Part shown: positions 8,269 to 17,349 of the stretch, one piece after another
Position numbering within the stretch: position 1 is the stretch's first letter
How the letters are laid out: the number at the start of each line of letters is the position of its first letter
Assembly: GCA_964519665.1 (NCBI GenBank)
Contig: CAZFIV010000019.1
Coordinates: 30,413-94,412, forward strand
DNA length: 64,000 nucleotides
Direction of reading: 5' to 3'
Source of the DNA: JANQQN01 sp964519665
GTDB lineage: Bacteria; Myxococcota; Kuafuiibacteriia; Kuafuiibacteriales; Kuafuiibacteriaceae
Position numbers and translations under genes: made by a program
Notes under the pieces: model-generated
What the model saw: the letters and a program-made list of their open reading frames with translations, nothing else
Database searches by the model: none
Told to the model about the DNA's origin: nothing

Positions 8269-9996
8269 CTAGGCTTTTTCCTCTGTCTCGATGAAGGGAA
8301 TATCACGGGGTTCCAGATCGGGCGGATACGCCCCCGACGATTCCGTCAACTTGGGCGGAATAGGAGCGCCCGGCTCGAGGACATGGACGTTGTGCCTCCG
8401 ATCTTCTCCCCCGACCCGAACCGTGCTCGGCTTCCAGATTTCGTCTTCGCCCTCGCCGCCGTCGTATGAATTAGCACCCTCGTTATCGACCAGAACGTCG
8501 TCGTCGGCACCACCCAAGAGGTCATCGTCCCCCAGGCCGCCGAAGAGGTAGTCGATACCGTCGCCCCCTCGGATGGTGTCGTTGCCTTCGCCGCCGTACA
8601 GGCGGTCATCTTCATCACCGCCCTCGATTTCGTCGTTGCCCGCCTCGCCAAAGATGACGTCGTCGCCCGCGCCGCCGATCAGCTCGTCGTCTCCGGCTCC
8701 GCCTCGAATGTAGTCTCGGCTATCACCACCGACCACGAGGTCGTCGCCGTCGCCGGCGTCGATCTGGTTCCGTCCACTGCGGCCGTAGATGCGATCGTCG
8801 CCGGCCCCGCCGAGGATGAAGCTTCGGCCCCCGCCGCCCACGATGATGTCGTCGCCTTCACCCCCGTCGAGGTGGTGATTCTGGGTGACTTCGGGGGCCA
8901 CCCAGATTTGGTCATTTCCTTTACCGGCCCGAATCGTCAGGTTTTCGGCCTGCTTCGCGGTGAGGCGGTAGCTTTCTCCATTGATCGTGACGATCACGCC
9001 CTGACGACCGCGCTCGTCTGTCTCGCTGTCAGGATCGACGTCGACGGTGATGACGTCATCCTCATTGGTACCAACGACGACGACTTCGCCGTTGCGGCCG
9101 ACGACGACGCTGCCCTTGGGTCCGGTCACCCACGTGGTTCCGCGCTCTTCTACCGTGTACTCGGTCAGGTCTTGAATCTCCTCGGCCATCTCGGCGGGTC
9201 GAGCCGGAATCGTTCTTCGAGCGGGGTCGCGGCGATCCTCACGGGACCGCTCCGAGCCGTCTGCGGGTCCGTCGTCCCTGTCTTCATGGCCGGGAGGGGT
9301 CTCACCGTCGTCATCGGTCTGCGAGGTCGTCGTTATGCCCAACTCCCGCGCCATACCCTCGACGAGGGCCTCCGCATCAGCTTGGGGATTCTCTCCGTCA
9401 TAGCCGTCGGTCTGTTGGATGATACCGGCGAGACGGCGGGTGAATTCGGCTCGGCGTTCCGGGTCTCGAAGCGCGGCCGCCACCGCCTCCCCTTCCGCCC
9501 CCAACCCGCGAATGAAGTCCGCACCTCTATTTTGAAGATACGCCTCACGCTCTCCGGAGAGAGTCGGAGCGTTCTGAAAGATGCCTCGAAACCAGTCGGC
9601 GATCCGCTGCCAGAAGTTCGGCCGTCCCGGCGTATCCTGCGCGAGGGTCTGCGTCACGCCGATGGCGCCGTCCACGGCTTCGCGATCGGCTTGCTGGGGC
9701 CTGAAGACCGCGTCGGTGAGCTCCGCAATCTTCTGCAGATGTGGATTGTCGTGCTCAATGGTGGCCGGGTCGTCGGACTCGATGCGCTCGAGGGTTTCCG
9801 CGCGGGCGATCGCGGTGTAAAGGGCGTCCCACTCGGCGCCTTCGATCGTGTCATGGCCATCTTCGCCCGCTTGTTGCTGGTTGGCGCTCCGTGCGAGCCG
9901 ATACAGCTCCGGGTTGGTATCCTGGAGCTGCCGCCAGTTCATCTGCTTGCCGTCGACGGCATCCAAGAACCGTCGTTTGCTGATTGCGCTTGTCAC
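8269..9996 (-). CDS. RTX-type calcium-binding repeat protein
   Basis: A 575-residue protein starting at GTG 9996 (GGTGAG upstream). The N-terminal about 225 residues are helical and Gln/Glu-rich with no recognised fold, followed by an acidic linker (about 226-270) and a beta segment. Residues 378-521 hold about 16 nonapeptide RTX repeats (GGxGxDxxx, for example GGAGDDELI, GGEGNDTIR), which form a calcium-binding parallel beta roll. RTX proteins are usually exported by type I secretion through C-terminal signals; no Sec signal is seen here and no type I transporter gene is adjacent. The tail after the repeats is short and Pro-rich (LEPGAPIPPKL). The likely location is extracellular or surface; the activity is unknown because no enzyme domain is visible. 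Confidence 0.85.
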   Translation of the reverse strand: MTSAISKRRFLDAVDGKQMNWRQLQDTNPELYRLARSANQQQAGEDGHDTIEGAEWDALYTAIARAETLERIESDDPATIEHDNPHLQKIAELTDAVFRPQQADREAVDGAIGVTQTLAQDTPGRPNFWQRIADWFRGIFQNAPTLSGEREAYLQNRGADFIRGLGAEGEAVAAALRDPERRAEFTRRLAGIIQQTDGYDGENPQADAEALVEGMARELGITTTSQTDDDGETPPGHEDRDDGPADGSERSREDRRDPARRTIPARPAEMAEEIQDLTEYTVEERGTTWVTGPKGSVVVGRNGEVVVVGTNEDDVITVDVDPDSETDERGRQGVIVTINGESYRLTAKQAENLTIRAGKGNDQIWVAPEVTQNHHLDGGEGDDIIVGGGGRSFILGGAGDDRIYGRSGRNQIDAGDGDDLVVGGDSRDYIRGGAGDDELIGGAGDDVIFGEAGNDEIEGGDEDDRLYGGEGNDTIRGGDGIDYLFGGLGDDDLLGGADDDVLVDNEGANSYDGGEGEDEIWKPSTVRVGGEDRRHNVHVLEPGAPIPPKLTESSGAYPPDLEPRDIPFIETEEKA

Positions 9997-10382
9997 AACT
10001 CACCGCAATCCAAAGGTTGTGCCAGCGCTCCGGAGGCTCTGCTTTACATGGCCGCGAAAGGGTACCGAGCGACGCCGTTCCTAAGGATGGAGGGTTTGGG
10101 CCCGCCCGGAGCGAGATGCAGCGGTTGCGCGACCGGCGGCTGCAAACGCTGCGCTTCAGGCATTCACTCGCTTACAACCGCCTGAAACCATTAGCTCACC
10201 GACCCGGACCGGCAAGCGCCCGCCGGGCGGCACCGGAGGAGCCGCTCGCGGACGATGACATCACAGGGGGTCTGGGATGCACGGTCGTGTGGCACCCAAT
10301 CTCGACCAGGTGACGCCAATCGGGAGATGCTCCGGTGGCCTGGCCGTCGAGAGCAACACCGGCAGGTCGGCCAACGCGATGC
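9997..10382. other. Intergenic stretch without a recognisable gene
   Basis: It lies between the start of the RTX gene and the stop of the SDR gene, both on the minus strand, so it should hold the RTX promoter. A 7-bp inverted repeat (TTCAGGC at 10155-10161 and GCCTGAA at 10180-10186) is the only structure seen. Open frames here have no family resemblance. Confidence 0.5.
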
Positions 10383-11207
10383 TCATGAGCGTGGTTCCGG
10401 CAGCGCTTTGCCTTCCTCGACCTTCCGTAGTGCTTTGCGGTACTGGGCGGCCACCTGACCGACGATGAAGCGCTGAGGGAGCAGTCGGACAAAGTATCCG
10501 CCGAATCGATTCACCAGGCCGGGGGCGCGAAGATAGCGACGCCGTCGAAACGCGTCGACCGCATCCCGCGCACACGGGTCGACGGGCATCAACCAACTTT
10601 TGAGTGGAACGAAGCGCTCACCGGAGGTCATCTCGGTTTGAATGCCGCCCGGCACAAACGTAGTCATCGAGACTTTGCGACCCTTGAGCTCATGATGCAG
10701 GCCGGTGCCGTAGTTCACCAGGAACGCTTTCGTACCCGAGTACGCGGTCTGGTACGGCACCGGCGTCAAACCGGCCATACTCGAAACAATCATGATGCCG
10801 CCGTGCTCGCCGCTGGCCTCGATGTGGGGGATGAGCTTCGTCGTCAACCGAACGACCGCCGTGACGTTGGTGGCGAGCATCTGTTCGAAGCGGTCCCAGC
10901 TCAACTCTTCATACCGGCCGAAGTGGGTGACGCCCGCGTTCAGAACCGCCCCGTAGAGCGTGCGCCCGGCCGTGGCTTCTTCGAACGCGCGGTCGACCTG
11001 GTCGAGCTTCGAGAGGTCAGCCACGACGATCGCCGTCTCGACCTTTGATTCTTCTAAAGATGCGGCGAGGGCTTCGAGGCGGTCGCGGCGGCGAGCCACG
11101 AGTACGACCTTCGCGCCGTGGGTCTTGCCCAGGAGTTCAGCGATGTGAAGTCCGAGACCCGACGACGCGCCGGTGACCAAAACCCACTTGTTTCGGAAGT
11201 TCATCAT
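10383..11207 (-). CDS. Short-chain dehydrogenase/reductase
   Basis: A 274-residue classical SDR. The cofactor motif is VTGASSGLGLHIAE (TGxxxGxG), the Asp after beta-3 lies in VVADLSKLD, the NAG motif is VLNAGVTHFG, and the catalytic Ser-Tyr-Lys set is IVSSMAGL and YQTAYSGTKAF. ARRRDR after beta-2 suggests NADP(H) preference. The C terminus (FVRLLPQRFIVGQVAAQYRKAL) is like the DltE/YqjQ-type or membrane-associated SDRs that reduce lipids or ketones; the substrate is not predictable. It is the last gene of a minus-strand run and follows the TPR gene by 20 bp. Confidence 0.85.
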   Translation of the reverse strand: MMNFRNKWVLVTGASSGLGLHIAELLGKTHGAKVVLVARRRDRLEALAASLEESKVETAIVVADLSKLDQVDRAFEEATAGRTLYGAVLNAGVTHFGRYEELSWDRFEQMLATNVTAVVRLTTKLIPHIEASGEHGGIMIVSSMAGLTPVPYQTAYSGTKAFLVNYGTGLHHELKGRKVSMTTFVPGGIQTEMTSGERFVPLKSWLMPVDPCARDAVDAFRRRRYLRAPGLVNRFGGYFVRLLPQRFIVGQVAAQYRKALRKVEEGKALPEPRS

Positions 11208-11227
11208 CGCTGGCTATCTCGATCCGT

Positions 11228-12727
11228 TCAGTTGTATCCGCCGGCCCGAAGACCCTGCCGTAGCTGAGCGAGCGCCTGATGGAGGACCCGATCCAGGAGT
11301 TCGAGCTCGGCTCGCGTGGCTTCCCGGGCCAGCTGGACACTCAGGTTCATGTTCTGCTGCTCATCCAGTTGCACGGATACCGATCGTAGGAGGCCCTCGG
11401 GGAGATGAGGTCGAGCGATGGCCGCGAGGGATTGCGACAACGCGAAATCCATCGAGCCACACCCGCACGAGCCGCCTTGTTCGATCGCGTTCAAGTGGCT
11501 GCGGCCAATGAGCGCGTCGGGATGCGACGGCGGGAGCAACCGCAGCGCTTCTTGCAGCTTGGCCTTGGCGGTTTCGAGGGCGCCATTGTGCTGCACATGA
11601 ATGCCCTCCGCCAGCAGGCTGCGACCGAGGGTCTCGGCGTCGTCGGAGTGACGCGCCGCCGCCGTTGCGTCCGCGAAAACCGACGCTGCCTCCGGTCGCT
11701 GCTGCTCGGCCAAGAACAAGGCGAAGTTGCGGAGCACCGACGACCGCTTCGCGGCGTCGCCCAGCTCGTTGGCGCGGTCGATGGCTTGTCGATAGAGCTC
11801 CTCGGCCTCCGAAGGCTGCCCCGTTTCGCTCTTGGTGAGGGCCAGCGCGAGCAAGGCGTCGACCCCGCGGGCCGGCTGGCCTTGGACCTCGAACGCGCTC
11901 ACCAGCCAGCGATACGCACCTTCTCGGGCTTCGTGAAGGTCGCCCTGGCGAGCGACATCCGCCATAGCGGCGACCACATGAACGACCATCGGCGCGTCTA
12001 GCCCTCGGCGCTCCACGACGAAGTGTCGAAGCTTGGCGAGGACACTGAAGTACTTCGCGGGATCGAGGGTTCGGCCGGCTCGCTCGAGCGCCGTGTGCAC
12101 CATGGCATCGAAGAGCTCGTCGGGTAGGCCTGAGCTCTGCGCAAACGCGCCTTCGCGTCCGGTCGCGGCCAGGATCTCCGCGCGAAGGGCCAACGTTTCG
12201 GCCACTCGGTGGTGTCCAGCGTCCCAGAGAATCCTGAGCGCCTGATCCGCGGCCTGCAGGGCCTCTTCGAATTTACCACGCGCGAGGAGGGCGTCGGCTA
12301 GCGATTCGAGGCCATAGGCGATGCCGGGATGATCGGCCGGATAGAAACGAGCACGCTCGGCGGCGCCTCGCTGAAGCGTGGACTCGGCCTCCTCCAAACG
12401 CCCCGCGCGCAAGAGGAGCTCGCCCAAGTTCATGATGTACGTGAGGCGGTCCTTCTGGGCGGTGTCGTCTCCGTTGGCCTCGACATCGCAGGCGCTCCGC
12501 ATCGCGTCGATGCCTCGACTCAAGTCGCCGCAGGCCAGGATGACGCAGGCCAGCTCGTACAACGCGGCAGCATGGCCGGGGCTGTTGACGCCAGACGAAT
12601 CCCCCGCGACCTGCGCGGCCTCGACCATCATGGATTCCGCCGCGACCCCCTGACCCTCGCGGACCAGCGCGAGGGCGCGGTTCATCGATTCGGATGGTTC
12701 GCTGCTCACACCCAACCCGTAGCACAT
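11228..12727 (-). CDS. TPR-repeat protein
   Basis: A 499-residue protein made of helix pairs with the TPR pattern (for example YELACVILACGDLSRGIDAM, AYGLESLADALLARGKFEEA, GIHVQHNGALETAKAKLQEA), covering about residues 15-410. Near residue 418 a short Cys motif, GGSCGCGS, precedes a helical C-terminal domain of about 80 residues. This CGCG arrangement after TPRs is recurrent in deltaproteobacterial TPR proteins, possibly a metal site, with no known role. There is no signal peptide, so it is likely a cytosolic scaffold. It sits between the L,D-transpeptidase-like gene (24 bp upstream) and the SDR gene. Confidence 0.75.
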   Translation of the reverse strand: MCYGLGVSSEPSESMNRALALVREGQGVAAESMMVEAAQVAGDSSGVNSPGHAAALYELACVILACGDLSRGIDAMRSACDVEANGDDTAQKDRLTYIMNLGELLLRAGRLEEAESTLQRGAAERARFYPADHPGIAYGLESLADALLARGKFEEALQAADQALRILWDAGHHRVAETLALRAEILAATGREGAFAQSSGLPDELFDAMVHTALERAGRTLDPAKYFSVLAKLRHFVVERRGLDAPMVVHVVAAMADVARQGDLHEAREGAYRWLVSAFEVQGQPARGVDALLALALTKSETGQPSEAEELYRQAIDRANELGDAAKRSSVLRNFALFLAEQQRPEAASVFADATAAARHSDDAETLGRSLLAEGIHVQHNGALETAKAKLQEALRLLPPSHPDALIGRSHLNAIEQGGSCGCGSMDFALSQSLAAIARPHLPEGLLRSVSVQLDEQQNMNLSVQLAREATRAELELLDRVLHQALAQLRQGLRAGGYN

Positions 12728-12751
12728 GAAGGCCTCGAGTTCAGGCCGAGC

Positions 12752-13495
12752 TCACTTCGGTCGGCACATCGACGGCCAGCCCTCGACCATTGCGTCGACG
12801 GTTCGTTGGTCGTCGGCGCACTGGGGGGTGAACGCGTAGAAGAGGGTCCCTCCCTTGATGCGATTGAGCACTTCCGGGGCCTTCTGCGATGTGAAGGCCG
12901 GACACCCGTAAGAGCGGCCCATGATGGCCTGAACGTCGTTGTACCAGGCGCCGTGCATGACGATCCCGCGGGTTCGTGCGTGCTCGTTGAGGCCCGGGCT
13001 CAGGCCATCGAGTCGAAGACCGTTGAAGCGCTGCCGGTCGTCGAGAAAAGGCCATTCACGCACTCGCCGCCCCCGGAACCGACGGAATCCGGTGTGCTTT
13101 CGAGACCGGTAGAGCTCCGCCGTCCTGAAGAACCCAGGTCGGGTCATGCCCCGCCGATTACCCTTGTAGTGACACCGATCAAGCATGCCGTCGTGGTTCG
13201 GATCACCCCATCGCACCCGCCCTTGATGGCCGGAGCCGTGGGAGACTTTTTCGACGATCACGACCCCGGTTTCGAGGTTCAGCATATAAAAGCGGGGCCG
13301 GTTCGATCGCTGGCCGTAATCGGCGATCGAGACCCAGTCGTGGCGCGGAAAGACCCGCTGATGCTCGCGGAAAAAAGAGAGCACTTGCCGAAGCGGCTTC
13401 GCGGGAACGCCCGCGCGACGAAACGCTTCGAAGTGCGTGCAAGGGTCAACGCCCGAAGCGCTCAAGAGGGTCAAGCCAATCAGGTCGAACGTCAT
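12752..13495 (-). CDS. L,D-transpeptidase-like protein (YkuD_2 family)
   Basis: 247 residues from ATG 13495, which opens with a hydrophobic stretch (MTFDLIGLTLLSASGVDPC) that may be a weak signal peptide; GTG 13537 would add 14 residues. The catalytic signature of the murein L,D-transpeptidase catalytic family is present: a His in IVMHGAWY and the nucleophile Cys in GRSYGCPAF. Upstream strands (WVSIADYGQ, RFYMLNLETGVVI) fit the YkuD_2 fold. Such enzymes form 3-3 crosslinks or attach proteins to peptidoglycan in the periplasm, but many YkuD_2 members are uncharacterised. It lies 24 bp before the TPR gene and 82 bp after the chemotaxis-receptor gene on the same strand. Confidence 0.75.
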   Translation of the reverse strand: MTFDLIGLTLLSASGVDPCTHFEAFRRAGVPAKPLRQVLSFFREHQRVFPRHDWVSIADYGQRSNRPRFYMLNLETGVVIVEKVSHGSGHQGRVRWGDPNHDGMLDRCHYKGNRRGMTRPGFFRTAELYRSRKHTGFRRFRGRRVREWPFLDDRQRFNGLRLDGLSPGLNEHARTRGIVMHGAWYNDVQAIMGRSYGCPAFTSQKAPEVLNRIKGGTLFYAFTPQCADDQRTVDAMVEGWPSMCRPK

Positions 13496-13577
13496 GGGCC
13501 GAACGGCACTGTAGCTCGGTCCCGACCCTACGGCCACCGTGAGGGCGCCAACCGTGCCCGGCGCCGAAATCCGTTCT

Positions 13578-15035
13578 TCAATCGCTGGCGGGCCGATAGC
13601 CGATTCGAAAACCTCCCCAGTGTCGGCCGCGAACGTAGATCGGCGCCGAGACGTCCTTCATCAAGACGTGCTCCCCTCCCATGTCGCGGCGATACGTTTG
13701 CACCAGCGACGGTTTGGTGCTCTGACCGGCAGCCAGACCTACTCGGTCGTTGAAGATGCGACGGTTCCGACAATGCGCGGCATTCCAGATCGGGTCCGGG
13801 CCCTGAGGTTTCGAGTACTTCGCGTTGTGGGTGGGAAGATACCCGTTCACGTCTACCGCGGCGCAGAACACGATGCGTTGATCCGAGTCGAGCAGGCTTT
13901 CTTGCAGCGACGGCAGGACTCGGTCGGCGAAGTTCGTGAACTGGGTCGTGAACTGCTCGGGATGGGAGCCATGAATGAGCTGGTAGTGATGGTCGAAGAG
14001 CTCGGGCTCGGATATCTCGCCGGTCTCCAGTGCGGCTTCAAACCGAGCGGCGATCGCAGTGGCGGTCTCGATGGCCTTCATGACGATCGGCGCATCACCC
14101 CGGTTCAGTCCGAGCTCGCCGACCGTCGCTACGAGGCGCTCTGAAATCGCCATGAGGCTATTGGCGCGATCGCGCGCCGCCCCGAGGGACTCACCGGAGG
14201 CTGAGACGTCCTGTGCCGCCGAGCCGAGCAGCTCGTCGAGCTCCGTACACCGAGACTCGATTCTTCGATTGCCCTCGGCGATGGTCTTGGTGCGCTCGTT
14301 CATCAGGTGCAGGCCGCCGTGAACCGACGTCACGAGCTCGCTGATGGTCACCGCTCCTTGCTCGACCTTCCGCGCGGTTTCGGCATTGCGGCGGCCGAGG
14401 CCGGCCAACTCGCCAGCTGTATCGAGTAGCTGTTGCAGCGTATTTCCGATGAGTTGCGTGGATTGGCTCGTCTGCCGAGCGAGCTCTTTGACCTCGGAGG
14501 CCACCACGGCAAACCCGCGTCCGGCGTCGCCCGCCCGGGCCGCTTCGATCGACGCGTTGAGGGCGAGAAGGTTGGTCTGAGCGGCGATTCCGTCGATCTC
14601 CCGCGCTACCCGGGCCACCTGTGCAAGTGCGGCCTGAAGACCGGACGTCGCTTCTCCGGCCTCGGCCACGCCGGCGGTCAAAGACCGGATTTCCCCGAGC
14701 GCAGCTTTGACCTGTTCATCGGACAAGTCGACCTGCTCCCGCATGCGCTCGACTTGCTCCGAAGCGTCGCCGGCGCCGTGAGCGATGGCTTCGGTCTCCA
14801 GAGCGACGCCCCGAGAAGTCATTTTGAGCGCCTGCATTCGGTTGGCTTGGCTTTGGACCCGCTCCGCGAGGTCGCCCAAGTCGGCGACGATGTCGACGAT
14901 TTCGCAACCGACTTCGTCGGTCAGCCGAGTCAATCGAGGGGCGTCGGGCGGTGGCGACTCCGCGGCGGGCCGCGGCGAACGAGCGTCCGTCGAGGTTTGT
15001 TGATGAAGCTGCACAGCGCGTGTCTTCGGCCTCAA
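13578..15035 (-). CDS. Soluble methyl-accepting chemotaxis protein with C-terminal sensor domain
   Basis: A 485-residue protein without membrane segments. Residues about 60-300 form the long coiled-coil signalling hairpin; its tip carries the conserved IDGIAAQTNLLALNASIEAA and GRGFAVVASEVKELA blocks that contact CheA/CheW. Residues about 350-485 are a C-terminal sensory domain with DVNGYLPTHNAKYS, NRRIFNDRVGLAA, LQTYRRDMGG-like (read here VQTYRRDMGGEHVLM) and RGRHWGGFRIGY, a PAS/Cache-like module known at the C terminus of cytosolic receptors. No HAMP is seen. The signal sensed is therefore internal (redox or metabolite). No che genes are nearby, so it is an orphan receptor. Confidence 0.88.
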   Translation of the reverse strand: MRPKTRAVQLHQQTSTDARSPRPAAESPPPDAPRLTRLTDEVGCEIVDIVADLGDLAERVQSQANRMQALKMTSRGVALETEAIAHGAGDASEQVERMREQVDLSDEQVKAALGEIRSLTAGVAEAGEATSGLQAALAQVARVAREIDGIAAQTNLLALNASIEAARAGDAGRGFAVVASEVKELARQTSQSTQLIGNTLQQLLDTAGELAGLGRRNAETARKVEQGAVTISELVTSVHGGLHLMNERTKTIAEGNRRIESRCTELDELLGSAAQDVSASGESLGAARDRANSLMAISERLVATVGELGLNRGDAPIVMKAIETATAIAARFEAALETGEISEPELFDHHYQLIHGSHPEQFTTQFTNFADRVLPSLQESLLDSDQRIVFCAAVDVNGYLPTHNAKYSKPQGPDPIWNAAHCRNRRIFNDRVGLAAGQSTKPSLVQTYRRDMGGEHVLMKDVSAPIYVRGRHWGGFRIGYRPASD

Positions 15036-15128
15036 GGTTAGTCAGTTGAGTGGGCAGGTTCGACGAAGTACGAAAACAGCAGCGGGGTTGCTCGGATCGG
15101 AGGATACGCTCCCATCCAGGCCCCGCGC

Positions 15129-16400
15129 TCAGGGCTCGGCATCGGGACGAACGGACTGCGGCCGCCAAGTCGACGTCCGATCTCGGGCGGAGACGATCAG
15201 ATTGCGGGGTGTCAAAGTGTCCGGGCAGAAGGCCGCTAGCGACACTTCGTAGCCTTGTCTTGTTAGGAAGAGGGCAATATCCAGCACGAGCCACATTTCG
15301 AGGGCTCGACGAAACGCCAACCTGGCCAGATTGAGCCGCTCGAATCGGTATCGTAGGCTGCCGCCGAGCGCTTCGAGGCCGGCCCAATCGATGGCGGCTG
15401 GGAATTCGAAGCCATCCCGGCGGGCGAGCGCGCGGCACCAGTCGGGGAACGAAAGGCAGGCCCACGTCCGCGGGATCGAGGCGAGGGGAGCGGTTGCCGG
15501 TCGCCCGGTGTGTTCTTCGCGCGCTACCTTGTATGCGAGCTTCCAGGCCAGCTGTTGCCGACGCCATCGCTGGTGCCGGCGCCTTCCGGTCCGCATATCG
15601 GTCACCGCAAGACGCAGTGCCAACCGGTCCGGAGCCAGCTCGGCTTCGATGTTCAACGCCTGGTAAACGGGGCGTTGGGTTCGATCGTAGCAACAAGGTG
15701 CCAAGTCGAGCGCCGGAACGGGAGCCTCCGCAACGTGCTCGAGCAGTCGAAGATGCAGGTCGCCACAGGCGTGGAGGGCGACGACGTGGCGGTTGGGTAC
15801 TTCGGCCGACCTGGATAAGGCCAGCACGTCGAGACACCGAAACTCCTGTCGTGAACCGGTGCGGTCGGCCAGAGCTCGACCGGCCGAGCAGAGGTCAGCG
15901 TTCCACTCGACGCTCCGAACGGATCGCCCGCTCTGGTGCGCCAGCCATCGGCCCAGATGACCCTTGCCGGCGCACCATTCGAGCCACGGATGACCGCCGA
16001 CGCCGGCGTTCGACACCGCGGACGCGAAGGCTTCGACTTGCGCGCGTTTGGCGCCGGGCACGTGGGCGAAGAACCGATCGGGGCCGGCGGGCGGGCGAAG
16101 GAAACGGGGCACTTCGCACAATTCGGAAAGGCGCGGGATGGCCGGCATCCAATCGCTCAGCCAGCGCTGCAGAGCACCGGGATCAGTCGACAGTCGCACG
16201 ACGCTTTCGTGACGTAGGGCGAGGAGCGCATCCCGAAGTGCGGGCCGTTCTTGGGTCCAGGCCGGCGTCTCTTCATGAAATGGCGAGCGGCGCCAAAATT
16301 CGTCGTGGTCCGACAATAAGGCCTGCAACGACAATAAACGTTGCAAGAGCGCGTCCGCTGACTGGACGGGTGCTCGGGACGAATCGCGACTCGACACCAT
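15129..16400 (-). CDS. SAM-dependent methyltransferase-like protein (Methyltransf_32 type)
   Basis: A 423-residue protein. The cofactor glycine loop is LEWCAGKGHLGRWLA (about residue 145), the acid residue follows in RSVEWNADLC, and the motif-IV-like region is VALHACGDLHLRLLE followed by LDLAPCCYD. This pattern belongs to the Methyltransf_32 group related to RNA- and protein-modifying enzymes, with unknown substrates in most bacteria. The N-terminal 120 residues are helical; the C-terminal 130 residues hold another helical domain. ATG 16400 was chosen over a longer in-frame start because the extension is Arg/Ser/Pro-rich and overlaps the upstream gene. It is part of the minus-strand run with the membrane protein. 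Confidence 0.75.
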   Translation of the reverse strand: MVSSRDSSRAPVQSADALLQRLLSLQALLSDHDEFWRRSPFHEETPAWTQERPALRDALLALRHESVVRLSTDPGALQRWLSDWMPAIPRLSELCEVPRFLRPPAGPDRFFAHVPGAKRAQVEAFASAVSNAGVGGHPWLEWCAGKGHLGRWLAHQSGRSVRSVEWNADLCSAGRALADRTGSRQEFRCLDVLALSRSAEVPNRHVVALHACGDLHLRLLEHVAEAPVPALDLAPCCYDRTQRPVYQALNIEAELAPDRLALRLAVTDMRTGRRRHQRWRRQQLAWKLAYKVAREEHTGRPATAPLASIPRTWACLSFPDWCRALARRDGFEFPAAIDWAGLEALGGSLRYRFERLNLARLAFRRALEMWLVLDIALFLTRQGYEVSLAAFCPDTLTPRNLIVSARDRTSTWRPQSVRPDAEP

Positions 16401-16455
16401 CGATCGCCTAGGCTGGGTGAACGACTCGGCTAGCCCGGAATCCGGCGCCGAATGC

Positions 16456-17349
16456 CTAGGAGCCTCCGCGCGGACGGGCGACGGAGCGTGCGACGACGAA
16501 ACCCGCCCACGACATGGCAGCAGCGGTTGCGGCGGCCAGCAGCCACGCGCCGTTGTTCGCAGGGGGAAAACGCGGCGCACCGGCGGCCGTTTGGACCAGC
16601 CCGTATGCGGTGACGGCGACGAAGCCTATGATCACCGCTTTGAGCGACGCTCGACGCGTCCGTCCCCCGACACCGAACCGCCGTAAGACCCGCGATTGGA
16701 CGTAGAGCACCTGAATCGCGTGCAGCGGAAGACCGTGGGGAAACTTGAGCACGCCCGCCGCTCCCAACGTACCCGGGTCCCGGCCGGCGGCGATGTTCGC
16801 CTCGCCCATCCAGGTGATCATCCCCCCGAGCAGGCACGCGATCACCAAGAACACCATCCCGGCCCGAGCGGCGAGCGCATCGTCCGAGGCAAAATCCAAA
16901 GGCCCGAGTGCGCGAACCGTGATCTCCAAAATGATGATCGACGCGATGATGATGAGCGCGGTCATCGCCATGGAGATGGCCTCATCGACCGGCGTCGCAT
17001 GGTTGAAATGGGACGGAACGCCCCGCGCATGCTGAAGGTCGATCAACCCGACCTCAATGACCAAGGCCAGGGCCAGGGTGCCGTACAGAAGGCCGTCCAC
17101 AGTACGACGAGGAAGGCCAGCGAGCACCCAGCGCAACGACAGCAGAGTGATCCCCGTCGACAAGCCGAACAGTATCGGTTTGCGCGTCGAAACCGGCCCT
17201 TCCCACGGGCCGCCCACGACGCCATGAACAGCGGCGTAGAGTACGCCGCTGGCGACAAGGAGTATCCCCGCCCACCCGACCGACCGCACGCCCATGGCCA
17301 CCCTCTGCGCCACGTCTTCGCTCCGTTCGGTAAGCGTCGTCAGCCCCAC
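16456..17349 (-). CDS. Seven-to-eight-helix integral membrane protein of unknown function
   Basis: 297 residues with about seven hydrophobic segments (for example SVGWAGILLVASGVLYAAV, GLLYGTLALALVIEVGLIDL, MAMTALIIIASIIILEI, AGMVFLVIACLLGGMITWM). Conserved-looking polar patches are SHFNHATPVDEA and KFPHGLPLHAIQVLYVQS, the second with two His that could bind a cofactor. I do not recognise a named family. Its first 10 bp overlap the end of the SDR gene 17340-18137, which suggests translational coupling. It lies in the inner membrane. Confidence 0.7.
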   Translation of the reverse strand: MGLTTLTERSEDVAQRVAMGVRSVGWAGILLVASGVLYAAVHGVVGGPWEGPVSTRKPILFGLSTGITLLSLRWVLAGLPRRTVDGLLYGTLALALVIEVGLIDLQHARGVPSHFNHATPVDEAISMAMTALIIIASIIILEITVRALGPLDFASDDALAARAGMVFLVIACLLGGMITWMGEANIAAGRDPGTLGAAGVLKFPHGLPLHAIQVLYVQSRVLRRFGVGGRTRRASLKAVIIGFVAVTAYGLVQTAAGAPRFPPANNGAWLLAAATAAAMSWAGFVVARSVARPRGGS

